Origin: Polycladidibacter stylochi
Lineage (GTDB): Bacteria > Pseudomonadota > Alphaproteobacteria > Rhizobiales > Stappiaceae
Length of the DNA stretch: 64,000 bases
Direction: 5' to 3'
Assembly (NCBI RefSeq): GCF_001562055.1
Contig: NZ_LLWE01000040.1
Coordinates: 1-64,000 of the forward strand
Made by a program: the position numbers and the translations under genes. The notes beneath the pieces are model-generated. The model was given only the letters and a program-made list of their open reading frames with translations. It ran no database searches and was not told where the DNA came from. Below, in pieces: positions 55,554 to 64,000 of the stretch. Each line of letters opens with the position of its first letter. Positions within the stretch are counted from its first letter, which is position 1.

Positions 55554-58500
55554 TTGGCACAGGATCGGAAGCAGTTCGGACTTTACGATCACAGCGAAGA
55601 TAAAAGTAGCTGTGGTGTTGGTTTTATCACCCGCAAGTCTGGTGAGCAGACCCATGATGTTCTCGTAAAAGGGCACGAGGCCCTTTGCACTATTCCCCAC
55701 AGGGGGGGGATGAGCGCGGAAGGTGTCGGCGACGGCGCTGGCGTGAACATCGATATTTCTGAAAGCTTCTTCCGAAAACTCACGGGTGTAACAACGTTAA
55801 AATACGGTGAGTTCGGTGTAGGCAACTTCTTCCTGCCAGAAAATAACGACAACTGGCAAAGTGCCGACGCGTTGATCACCGCAGCCATTGAGGAGAACGG
55901 CTGTAAAGTGATCCTCTCGCGCATGGTCGAGGTTGACAATTCGGTTATTCGTCCAGCTGCTATCAAACACATGTTGCCAATCCGCCAGGTGGTTTTCACC
56001 AAACCTGAAGGACAGGACGCCAAAGCGTTTGATCGGACTATCAACGAAATCATGTTGAAGATCGAATCTCAAGCCTACGAAGGTGAAACGCTGAAAGGCT
56101 TGTATCCGCTCTCGCTTTCTGCTCGCACGCAAGTCTATAAAGGCCGTCTGAACTCAGACGAGATCATCCCGTATTTTAAAGACCTCATGGATGAGGATCA
56201 CAAGATCCACACCATGTTCTTTCATACCCGTTTTTCAACCAATACAGAGCCGCAGTCTTCAATGGCGCAGCCGTTCCGCTATATGGCCCACAACGGCGAA
56301 CTCAATACCGATAAAAAGAACCGCCTGTCCGAGGCTGCCATTGCCCAGATGCGTCATAACCGCATCTATACCCCGCATGGTCAGTCCGATAGTGCACGCC
56401 TTGATCAAACGCTACAGCGCCGCCTGATTGAAGACGACCTCGACCTCATAACAGCTGTTGTTGCCATGATGCCGCCCGCGTGGGAAAACGATTCTCGCCT
56501 TTCTGAAGATGTGCGGGTTATGCTGGAATACTTCTCTCTTTACGAAGAGAAGAACGATGGCCCAGCAGCTCTAATCTTCGGTGATGGTAGTGTTGTTGGT
56601 GCCCGCCTCGACCGCCTTGGCCTACGCCCACTACGTTCTGTCGAGACTGGAGATTACCTCTGTGTCATGTCCGAGGCTGGTCAAATCGACTTCCCGGCAG
56701 AAGAGATTTCCCGCCGCGGCCGTATCGAGGCCGGTGGTATGCTCTACTTCGATCATCGCACAGGCAAAAGCTACACCAGCCACGAAGCTCTCGAAATGTT
56801 GGCCAGCCAACATGACTATAAAGCTCTCTTGGAAGAGGCACGCGTTAACCTCAAAGATTTACCTGCACAAGCTGCATCAGTTGAGCTGGCAGATGGTTTC
56901 AGTGACGTTCAACGCGCTGTTGCCTACTCGCTCAATCAGGAAAGCTATAAGTTCCTGATGGACCCAATGATGCAAACAGGCTCAGAGAAGATCTCCGCCA
57001 TGGGTTATGGCGTTGCGATCAACGCCCTATCCGACCAAGAAGGCGGCATGGCTAAATTCTTCTCACAGCGTTTTGCTCAGGTAACAAACCCACCACTAGA
57101 TTCTCTGCGTGAAGCCGATGGTATGACCCTGCGCGTAGCATTGGGTGCCAAACCACACTTCAACAAAGAAAAACAGCGCCAGATCGTTGTGAACAGCCCG
57201 GTATTAAACGCCAGCGAGCTCAACACCATCCGTGCGCAAGATCAGGTGCCGGTTTCGGAAGTTGCCATCCTTTATCAAACTGCTACGAGTGAATGTGCTA
57301 AAGAGCAGCAACAAATATTAGTGAGTGCTGTAGAAAGCGTTTGTGATCAGATTGAAACCGCTGCCCGTGAAAAGGGCGGTATCATCATTCTCTCTGACGC
57401 CAAAGTAGACGCTCAAAACGCACCACTACCCCTAATTCTAATCGCAGCAGCAGCCAACCAGCGCCTTATTGAAAAAGGCTTACGCTTTAAAGCCTCCCTT
57501 ATTGCTGAAAGCGGCCAAATTGCATCTTCGCACCAGGTTGCCACTGCACTCGGTTTCGGCATTTCTGCAATGATGCCGCTTTCTGTTATCGCCCGTGCCA
57601 ATGAAATGGCCGCAGGCAATGCAGAAGAAGCCAAAGCCAATGTGGCGCGCTTTGTTAAAGCCGCCAATAAATCCCTGATGAAAACGATGGGTAAGGTTGG
57701 CCTATGTACTGCTGAAAGCTATATCGGCGGCGAATTCTTCGAGCCAAACTTCTTGGATACGAATGAAAGTGTCCTCGCGCGTTACTTCCCGAATATGAAG
57801 GCAACCGTAGGTGGCGTCGACTTTGCAGCCATTGCCCTGTCCAATGCCCAATGGCACCAGCGTGCCTGTGAAATCAAGGATGCCAAGGAAATCCCGCTTC
57901 TCGGTCTGTTTAAAGAACGTTCAGAAGGTGCGGGCCACTCTTACGGTACCACCGCTGTACGCGGCTTTGTCGAGATGACAGAGGAAGAAATCAAGCTTAA
58001 AGGCTCTGCAGATAAAGACAGTAAACTGGACGAGGAAGACCTTTCCCTTCTGACATTAGGCCGTTTGAAAGATGCCTATGATAGCGGTGCAGAAGCCTAT
58101 CGCAAAACCAGCTTCGAACGCCGCACGCCCGAAGAAATTGACGCCTTCAAAATTACCAAGTCTTACCGCGAATTCTCCCAGTCACTGGCACAAGAACGTG
58201 CCAAGCGTCCGGCCGCTTTGCGCGATGTGCTTTCTTTCCCGGCAGATGTAAACTGGGCAATGACGGCCAAGGAATTTACCGAGGAGTTATTCAGTCACGA
58301 TTTGGTGGGCAACAGCTCGTTCCTCGTGCGTGGTATCGATTGCGATCAAAACGAAGATGGCAGCTTTACCCTACGCTTGTGTGGCCGCGCCAAAGGTCGT
58401 CCGGCGCAGATCAATGGTGCCCGCCTTGATGCGCTCAAAGACGCCATAACCGAAAAGTTTGCCGATCAGTTGGTCGAGCTCAAGAAGGTAGAAAACACGA

Positions 58501-61058
58501 TTACCTTTAAGGCCAGTGATCAGGCACTCTACTACTTCACCAATTTACAAAACGCCAACCCGAGCCTATCCGTTACCGATGTGCAGCCAGCACACGAAGT
58601 AACCGCAACACTGGCCTCCGGCGCTATGAGTCACGGTGCATTGGTTGCCCCAGCGCACGAAGCCGTTGCTCACGGCACCAACATGGCGGGTGCGTTCTCG
58701 AACTCGGGTGAAGGTGGCGAGCACTATTCACGCTATGGCACCATCCGTTCCAGCCGCATCAAACAGCTGGCCTCTGGCCGCTTCGGCGTATGGACCGGTT
58801 ATCTTGCCGATCCGACACTGGAAGAGCTGGAAATTAAAATTGCTCAAGGTGCGAAACCGGGTGAAGGTGGTCAGCTACCAGGGCCGAAAGTGACTGTTGA
58901 AATCGCTGCTGCCCGTGGTGGTACACCGGGTGTGGAGCTCATCAGCCCCCCACCGCACCACGACACCTACTCCATTGAAGATTTGGCGCAGCTCATCCAC
59001 GATGCCAAGGCCGCCCGTGTGCGCGTTATTGTCAAGCTGGTATCTTCAGAAGGCATTGGTACCATCGCCGTTGGCGTTGCCAAAGCAGGCGCAGACGTCA
59101 TCAACATTGCCGGTAATACAGGTGGTACAGGTGCTGCTGCCGTCACCAGCTTGAAAAACACTGGTCGCGCTGCTGAAATCGGTCTGGCCGAAGTACACCA
59201 GGCCCTATGTGCCAACGGTTTGCGTGACAAGGTAATCTTGCGCTGCTCAGGTGCACACCAAGCCGGTTCGGATGTTGTGAAATCGGCTCTTCTCGGTGGC
59301 GACAGCTTCGAATTCGGCACCACCGCACTGATGATGATCAAATGTGTGATGGCGAAAAACTGTAACATCAAATGCCCGGCCGGTATCACAACCAACGCCG
59401 AGGTATTTGAAGGTGACCCGCGCGCACTAGCGCAGTACCTCATCAACATCGCCCACGAAGTGCGCGAAATTCTCGCCCGCCTTGGCTTCAAGTCCTTGCG
59501 TGAAGCGCGGGGCCGCTCCGATTACTTGCATCTGGTTGCCCACGAGCGTTCTATCGGTCAGTTGGACCTACGCCAAATGCTCACCTGCGTGGAAGAGGTC
59601 AAAGTCGACAAGCCTGTCTACTTGGAAGCCAACTTTGATGTTGACGATGAATTACTGAAAGAATTCCGTAAGCAGGTCATCCAGCGCCAGCAAACCGAAG
59701 CTGTGCTCTCCAAAGGCATCAAGCTCAACAACCGCAACAAAACCGTTGGCGGCCAGCTGGCAATCGATATCGAACGCACGCTGCAATACGAGCTTTCCGA
59801 CAAGCAGGCAAACTGCCTGCCAATGGTCTATACAGACGATCGTGGCCGCCGCCTGATCAAACCGGAGACGCTTACCGTCAACACCACCGGCGCAGCAGGC
59901 CAAAGCTACGCGGCTTTCTGTAACTCCGGCATGATCTTCCGCCACGTTGGCACCTGTAACGACGGCGTCGGCAAAGGCGCCTCGGGCGGTAATATTGCCA
60001 TCGTTTCTCCCGGCGGCGGTGACGAAGAAAACGTCCTTATCGGGAACTTCGCCCTGTTTGGTGCCTCCGGTTCCGCCCTTTATGTCGAGGGCGGTGCAGG
60101 CGATCGCTTCGGCGTCCGCAACTCCGGCGCTTCCGCTGTTGTTGAAGGTGTAGGCGACTTCTGCGGCGAATACATGACCAATGGTGCGATTTTGAACCTT
60201 GGCGATTTCGGCAAGGGCTTTTGTAATGGTATGTCCGGCGGCGTAGCCTACCAGTACGATCCCTACGATCAGCTGGAGAAACTCTACAGCGCCGACAGTG
60301 TGAAACTGCACCGCTTGTCCGATGACAACGAGCGCGCGGCAATTCACCGCCTTGCTGTGAAATCACTGCTTGAACGCCATGTAAAATTCACAGGCTCCAA
60401 GAAGGCCCAGTTCCTGCTCGACAACTTCGCAACCGAAGTTGCAAACTTCCGCTTTGCCACCCCGCTGGCACTGGAAACCTACCAGAACTACGAGGCAATC
60501 TTAAAAGCCAAGAGCCGTAAGGAGCTGGTGGAAGAGCTGTCGCAAGCACTCGTTGCCCATCAGACACGTAAGTTCAAGGAAGCTTACCGCGATGGCAAGC
60601 CAATAGCGGGCGGGGCAATTCCAGGTTATGGAGAAACTGATACGGGCCTAATGCACACACTCATCAACAATTACACAGTCTGGCACTGTGCTGAGGATGT
60701 AGTAAAGTCGCGCTATAAAAAGGCAGAGGATCTCGATCAAACGACGATCACGTCTGGTGTGCGTAAACTGATCCTCACCGAGGACTTCGCACTGAACCAA
60801 AAACTGGCAGCATATGCAAGAAAAGCACTGGAAAGTTTTGGTGACGAAGAGCTGGCTGTCATGATCTCCGACAAGCGAATGAAAGACTATAAAACCGCAC
60901 TTTCAAACCGCAATGTCCGCCTCATGGATAGCATCGGCACTTACGGCTGGATCTTGTTACAAGACCGCCAGAATCGTAAGGCCATGGGCGAAATCCCAGA
61001 CTTCGAAATGCTGTTTGCCAAGGCAAGCTCCACGGAATTGGTGAAGCAGATGGTGTGA
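55554..61058 (+). CDS. gltB: Glutamate synthase large subunit, long variant
   Basis: The 1834-residue GltB-type protein should make glutamate from glutamine and 2-oxoglutarate. The N-terminal glutamine amidotransferase domain has its nucleophile at Cys20 after a 19-residue propeptide (SSCGVGF), with HRGGMSAEG and GDGAG. The FMN domain runs from about residue 1020 (LASGAMSHGALV, QGAKPGEGGQLPGPKV, SPPPHHDTYSIEDL, GNTGGTGAAAVTS). The iron-sulphur cysteines are 1264, 1270 and 1274. A GXGXG domain follows (about 1490-1640). The total is about 350 residues longer than usual, with extra sequence before the FMN domain and at the C-terminus. TTG start, with GGAGG six bases before it. The next gene encodes a diflavin reductase, not GltD. 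Confidence 0.88.
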   Translation: MAQDRKQFGLYDHSEDKSSCGVGFITRKSGEQTHDVLVKGHEALCTIPHRGGMSAEGVGDGAGVNIDISESFFRKLTGVTTLKYGEFGVGNFFLPENNDNWQSADALITAAIEENGCKVILSRMVEVDNSVIRPAAIKHMLPIRQVVFTKPEGQDAKAFDRTINEIMLKIESQAYEGETLKGLYPLSLSARTQVYKGRLNSDEIIPYFKDLMDEDHKIHTMFFHTRFSTNTEPQSSMAQPFRYMAHNGELNTDKKNRLSEAAIAQMRHNRIYTPHGQSDSARLDQTLQRRLIEDDLDLITAVVAMMPPAWENDSRLSEDVRVMLEYFSLYEEKNDGPAALIFGDGSVVGARLDRLGLRPLRSVETGDYLCVMSEAGQIDFPAEEISRRGRIEAGGMLYFDHRTGKSYTSHEALEMLASQHDYKALLEEARVNLKDLPAQAASVELADGFSDVQRAVAYSLNQESYKFLMDPMMQTGSEKISAMGYGVAINALSDQEGGMAKFFSQRFAQVTNPPLDSLREADGMTLRVALGAKPHFNKEKQRQIVVNSPVLNASELNTIRAQDQVPVSEVAILYQTATSECAKEQQQILVSAVESVCDQIETAAREKGGIIILSDAKVDAQNAPLPLILIAAAANQRLIEKGLRFKASLIAESGQIASSHQVATALGFGISAMMPLSVIARANEMAAGNAEEAKANVARFVKAANKSLMKTMGKVGLCTAESYIGGEFFEPNFLDTNESVLARYFPNMKATVGGVDFAAIALSNAQWHQRACEIKDAKEIPLLGLFKERSEGAGHSYGTTAVRGFVEMTEEEIKLKGSADKDSKLDEEDLSLLTLGRLKDAYDSGAEAYRKTSFERRTPEEIDAFKITKSYREFSQSLAQERAKRPAALRDVLSFPADVNWAMTAKEFTEELFSHDLVGNSSFLVRGIDCDQNEDGSFTLRLCGRAKGRPAQINGARLDALKDAITEKFADQLVELKKVENTITFKASDQALYYFTNLQNANPSLSVTDVQPAHEVTATLASGAMSHGALVAPAHEAVAHGTNMAGAFSNSGEGGEHYSRYGTIRSSRIKQLASGRFGVWTGYLADPTLEELEIKIAQGAKPGEGGQLPGPKVTVEIAAARGGTPGVELISPPPHHDTYSIEDLAQLIHDAKAARVRVIVKLVSSEGIGTIAVGVAKAGADVINIAGNTGGTGAAAVTSLKNTGRAAEIGLAEVHQALCANGLRDKVILRCSGAHQAGSDVVKSALLGGDSFEFGTTALMMIKCVMAKNCNIKCPAGITTNAEVFEGDPRALAQYLINIAHEVREILARLGFKSLREARGRSDYLHLVAHERSIGQLDLRQMLTCVEEVKVDKPVYLEANFDVDDELLKEFRKQVIQRQQTEAVLSKGIKLNNRNKTVGGQLAIDIERTLQYELSDKQANCLPMVYTDDRGRRLIKPETLTVNTTGAAGQSYAAFCNSGMIFRHVGTCNDGVGKGASGGNIAIVSPGGGDEENVLIGNFALFGASGSALYVEGGAGDRFGVRNSGASAVVEGVGDFCGEYMTNGAILNLGDFGKGFCNGMSGGVAYQYDPYDQLEKLYSADSVKLHRLSDDNERAAIHRLAVKSLLERHVKFTGSKKAQFLLDNFATEVANFRFATPLALETYQNYEAILKAKSRKELVEELSQALVAHQTRKFKEAYRDGKPIAGGAIPGYGETDTGLMHTLINNYTVWHCAEDVVKSRYKKAEDLDQTTITSGVRKLILTEDFALNQKLAAYARKALESFGDEELAVMISDKRMKDYKTALSNRNVRLMDSIGTYGWILLQDRQNRKAMGEIPDFEMLFAKASSTELVKQMV

Positions 61059-61114
61059 GCTCGCAAAGAGCTCCCACCCATCCTTCAAGACAGATCGAGA
61101 CACGGTAACGACCT

Positions 61115-62869
61115 ATGAAACTTCCCTATATTCCAGAAAACGCCCCGTTTTCACCTGAGCAAAAAAACTGGCTCGCAGGCTTTTTCGCCGGCCTTCACAC
61201 CCAGATGGCAGTAAATGACGATGCAGTACAAGAAGGCACTGCAGCACTAAATGTCAATGTTTTATACGGCACCCAAACCGGCAACTCTGAAATGGTGGCC
61301 GAAGAAATTGGCGAAGCCCTCACCGGCGCTGGCATGAGCCCAACAGTGGCATGTCTGGATGACATCGCGCTAGAAGACTTCGCCGCTATGGAACAGGTGC
61401 TCATTGTCATCTCCACCTATGGTGAAGGCGAAATGCCAGACAACGCCCAACTGTTCTGGGATGCCCTTAAAGCCACTGACGCCCCACGCGTTGAAGCCAT
61501 GCGCTTTGCCGTGCTGGCACTTGGTGACACCGGTTACGATGGCTTCTGTGAAGCGGGTAAACAGATGGACCTGCGCTTGGAGCAGTTGGGTGCAAAACGC
61601 CTCTACCCGCGCAAAGACTGTGATGTCGATTTTGAAGCACCAGCTGAAGAGTGGACAAACGGTGTTCTTGAAAAACTGGGCGAACTCAAAGGCACTGGCA
61701 ATGGCGCTGCCCCTACTACGACAGCTGGAACAGCCAAAAAAACCGAGAAATCCAAGTGGTCCCGCAAGAACCCGTATGACGCACCGGTTGATGTTAACCG
61801 CCTGCTCTCTGGCGAGGGCTCAGCCAAGGAAATTCGCCATTACGAAATCGGCCTCGGTGAAGGTGCCCCAACCTATGAAGCCGGTGATGCCCTTGGGGTT
61901 ATTCCAACCAATGATCCGCAATTGGTAGAAGATTGGGCCAAGCGCCTTGATGTTTCTTTAGAGGCTGGTGTAAGTGGCCATGACCGCCCATTGGGTGAGC
62001 TGTTGTTCAGCCACTTCGAAATCTCCACTCCCTCGAACGATTTTGTAAAAGCAGTTGCTGCGAAAGCAGGCGACGATCACCTTTCCCATATCGTTGAGCA
62101 CGGCGACAAAGAAGCCATGGAGAGCTTCCTCTGGTCCAAGGACGCCCTGGATCTGCTACTACTTTACCCGCAAGTAGAGTTCTCTCTGGATGAAATCACC
62201 GGCCTTCTCAAGCCATTGCAACACCGCGCTTACTCGATCTCTTCCAGCTCGAAGTTCGCGACTGACAGCGTACACCTTACCATTGCAACCGTACGCTATG
62301 AAAGCCATGGCCGTAAGCATGGCGGTGTTGCCTCCTCGTTCTTGGCAGATCGTGTGATCGAGAACGGCACAGCAAAAATCTTTGTGGCACCAAACAAATC
62401 GTTCCGCGTACCGCAAAACAACGATGTGCCAATGATCATGGTGGGTCCAGGAACCGGTATTGCCCCGTTCCGCGCCTTCTTACAGGAGCGTCAGGCAATT
62501 GGTGCCAAAGGCATGAACTGGCTGTTCTTCGGCGATCAACATGCCGCCAGCGACTTTATCTACCAAGATGAAATCGAAACCATGCAGCAAAACGGCGTGC
62601 TGTCCCGCCTTGATCTGGCGTTCTCGCGCGATCAGGCTGAAAAAATCTATGTTCAGACCCGCATGATGGAAAACTCCAAGGACCTGTTCGCAGCGTTGGA
62701 AGAAGGCGGTCACTTCTATGTATGCGGTGATGCCAGTCGCATGGCCAAAGATGTCGACAAAGCCCTGCACAGCGTCATAGCAAAAGAAGCCGGTCTCAGC
62801 GAAGACGGCGCTACCGACTATGTCAACAAGCTGAAAAAAGAAAAGCGCTATTTGCGCGATGTCTACTAA
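61115..62869 (+). CDS. CysJ-like NADPH diflavin reductase beside gltB
   Basis: The 584-residue protein resembles the flavoprotein subunit of sulfite reductase. An FMN-binding flavodoxin domain (about residues 48-192: YGTQTGNSEMVAEEIGE, STYGEGEMPDNA) is joined by a Thr/Ala/Lys linker to a ferredoxin-reductase-type FAD domain (HRAYSISSS, HGGVASSFLADR) and an NADPH domain (GPGTGIAPFRAF, WLFFGDQH, YVCGDASRMAKDV). It ends RYLRDVY, like CysJ. A short N-terminal region (residues 1-45) is extra. It starts 56 bp after gltB and ends at a strong terminator; no cysI gene is in the window. I infer it donates NADPH electrons to the GltB-like protein. Confidence 0.88.
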   Translation: MKLPYIPENAPFSPEQKNWLAGFFAGLHTQMAVNDDAVQEGTAALNVNVLYGTQTGNSEMVAEEIGEALTGAGMSPTVACLDDIALEDFAAMEQVLIVISTYGEGEMPDNAQLFWDALKATDAPRVEAMRFAVLALGDTGYDGFCEAGKQMDLRLEQLGAKRLYPRKDCDVDFEAPAEEWTNGVLEKLGELKGTGNGAAPTTTAGTAKKTEKSKWSRKNPYDAPVDVNRLLSGEGSAKEIRHYEIGLGEGAPTYEAGDALGVIPTNDPQLVEDWAKRLDVSLEAGVSGHDRPLGELLFSHFEISTPSNDFVKAVAAKAGDDHLSHIVEHGDKEAMESFLWSKDALDLLLLYPQVEFSLDEITGLLKPLQHRAYSISSSSKFATDSVHLTIATVRYESHGRKHGGVASSFLADRVIENGTAKIFVAPNKSFRVPQNNDVPMIMVGPGTGIAPFRAFLQERQAIGAKGMNWLFFGDQHAASDFIYQDEIETMQQNGVLSRLDLAFSRDQAEKIYVQTRMMENSKDLFAALEEGGHFYVCGDASRMAKDVDKALHSVIAKEAGLSEDGATDYVNKLKKEKRYLRDVY

Positions 62870-62899
62870 GCATCAAGCAAACTGCAACTAAATCTATAT

Positions 62900-62943
62900 G
62901 CCCTCTCGAGCTATTTACGAACTGTTTGAGAGGGCTTTTTTTT
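62900..62943 (+). terminator. Intrinsic terminator after the diflavin reductase gene
   Basis: GCCCTCTC (62900-62907) and GAGAGGGC (62928-62935) form a perfect eight-pair stem followed by eight T residues. The 3' arm and T-run lie inside the last codons of the convergent BatD-like gene, encoding its Lys-rich end. Confidence 0.92.
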
Positions 62944-64000
62944 GACTAAATGCATCAACTGCAACCGCGCTAATAATGAAGGCCAAGCGCCGGAAGATCG
63001 TTTGCCAGCATAAAGAGCCTGCAACATCGTCTCCACAACGCAACTCTTTCGAGCAGCGACATCACGCAACAAAGGCACCTGGAAGGCTTGCCGTTTGCAT
63101 GCGCCATAATCAAGCTGGCGATAGAACAAGCCCATTTGTTTTTCCGCTGTGAAGCCTATGAGATTTGTGTAGGGGCGGAGCTGTCTTGCAAAATACCCTG
63201 CAAGTTTTGATAGCGCCCACATGACTATTAAAACGGCAAAAACCCCCGCGACATAAAACCCAACTTTAAACCAATCGATACCGCCCGCATTCACGCGGTG
63301 GCGAACCAGTTGTTCTTCCTGCCGTTCTTTTTGTGCTGGGTTCCACCAAACCAAGCGTTCACCACCCAGGTCGTACCGTCCGGGCTTTTCAACCGAATAA
63401 ACGAGCGACTGTTGCAGCTGCGCATAACTTTCCCCTCTATAATAGTTAGAGCTTAATTGCGGCTCCGAGCGCAATAAACTTACTCCATCGGGTACATTAG
63501 CAATAAAATCCGGTATCATAACAGCGCTGGTATCATCGGCCTTTATGGTAATAACACGCTCGATTAAATCACCCCGTTGATATCTTTTATCAGCTTTCCA
63601 ACCAGACCAGTCATCATTGATAGAAACTTCTGGCGAAACCAAATAACCTTGACGAGAACCCATTTCACTGGGCTGTTGAATGATCAAGAACCGTTCTGGC
63701 AACTGCGCCTTCACAGCAACTGGCACACCGCTTTCATTAGCAATATGTGCGGTTACAACCACTTCTGGTAGCTGCAAAATACCTTGTTGCCTCGCATAAA
63801 TTTGATAGCTAAGCCATTGGGTTGCATACTGTTTTCCATTCTCTTGACTAAAGCCGTTCGCGGCACCACTTTCTTCTTGCAGTACCAATGCCCCTTCAAT
63901 ATATGGCAAGCGATAATCGAGCCCGCCCATAAAAAAAGAAGGCGTCGCCACTTGAATACGAATATTGATTTGCTGTCCGGGCGCAAACTGTTCATTAGGA
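62911..64000 (-). CDS. BatD-like membrane protein, 5' end outside window
   Basis: The frame is open to the right edge, so at least 363 residues of the C-terminal part are seen. It has beta-rich Ig-like repeats (PPEV-type LQLPEVVVTAHIANESG, GDLIERVITIKADDTSAVMIPDF), the WWNP motif near a single membrane helix (WFKVGFYVAGVFAVLIVMWALSKL), and a cytoplasmic tail ending QTVRK. This is the layout of BatD/aerotolerance proteins, which are usually encoded with MoxR, DUF58 and VWA proteins, presumably just beyond the edge. Transcribed toward the diflavin reductase gene and overlapping its terminator. Confidence 0.75.
   Translation of the reverse strand, partial: PNEQFAPGQQINIRIQVATPSFFMGGLDYRLPYIEGALVLQEESGAANGFSQENGKQYATQWLSYQIYARQQGILQLPEVVVTAHIANESGVPVAVKAQLPERFLIIQQPSEMGSRQGYLVSPEVSINDDWSGWKADKRYQRGDLIERVITIKADDTSAVMIPDFIANVPDGVSLLRSEPQLSSNYYRGESYAQLQQSLVYSVEKPGRYDLGGERLVWWNPAQKERQEEQLVRHRVNAGGIDWFKVGFYVAGVFAVLIVMWALSKLAGYFARQLRPYTNLIGFTAEKQMGLFYRQLDYGACKRQAFQVPLLRDVAARKSCVVETMLQALYAGKRSSGAWPSLLARLQLMHLVKKKPSQTVRK

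Noticed and set aside
59652-60347. 231-codon minus-strand ORF inside gltB
   Set aside because: It lies opposite the conserved GXGXG domain and is a codon-bias shadow.
1-64000. CRISPR arrays, tRNA or rRNA genes, prophage genes
   Set aside because: I looked for regularly spaced repeats, cloverleaf-like ends and phage structural or integrase motifs and saw none.

Overview
The window is a chromosomal segment of an alphaproteobacterium, most likely a marine member of the Hyphomicrobiales (Rhizobiales) related to Pseudovibrio, Polycladidibacter or Stappiaceae. The lineage call rests on the CtrA inhibitor SciP, a FlbD-type flagellar regulator in a Caulobacter-like fliF-fliG-fliH-fliN-flbD order, a perfect CtrA box before fliF, a rhizobial-type rhamnose ABC transporter and several small DUF families common in that order. 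The genus is inference; no rRNA or tRNA gene is visible to test it.

Layout. 1-1122: insertion-sequence debris (IS630 with a frame change, an IS3 stub, and the end of what looks like an IS6-type element). 1181-12151: a complete L-rhamnose operon on the + strand: DeoR-type regulator, ABC transporter (binding protein, double ATPase, two permeases), mutarotase, aldolase, kinase, isomerase and an iron lactaldehyde reductase. It is followed by a broken IS6-family transposase, and the same 16-bp sequence occurs on both sides of the operon. 12774-18467: housekeeping genes (hemF, a Tim44-like protein, DUF1284, CCA-adding enzyme, DUF6111, CoA-type Nudix, DUF1285). 18820-25830: a four-gene MoxR ATPase / DUF58 / DUF4159 / membrane-protein operon. 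26091-29141: GNAT, Nudix, metallophosphoesterase and an unrecognised tail-anchored protein. 29505-41130: flagellar genes flhA, flbD, fliN, fliH, fliG, fliF, then sciP, flgD and fliK, all on the - strand. 41637-45560: mnmA, an AT-rich chemoreceptor gene and a RidA-family gene. 45684-54840: a full trimethylamine-N-oxide respiration locus, torCDA plus torT, torR and torS. 55554-62869: an unusually long glutamate synthase large subunit followed by a CysJ-like diflavin reductase. 62911-64000: the 3' part of a BatD-like gene running off the right edge.

How the parts work together. The rha genes take rhamnose from the periplasm to dihydroxyacetone phosphate and lactaldehyde, with lactaldehyde then reduced to propanediol. 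The tor genes encode a TMAO sensor relay (TorT-TorS-TorR), the menaquinol-oxidising cytochrome TorC, the chaperone TorD and the periplasmic molybdenum reductase TorA. The flagellar block couples motor and export genes to CtrA/SciP control.

The most unusual item is the gltB/diflavin reductase pair. The GltB has a 3Fe-4S cysteine spacing one residue shorter than usual and about 350 extra residues, and a CysJ-like NADPH-FAD-FMN protein sits where GltD would be expected. It is my best candidate for an undescribed system. Also worth a second look are four tandem 10-bp repeats in the rha promoter, a hairpin that would mask the sciP ribosome-binding site, and a nested-stem RNA candidate near 26.7 kb.
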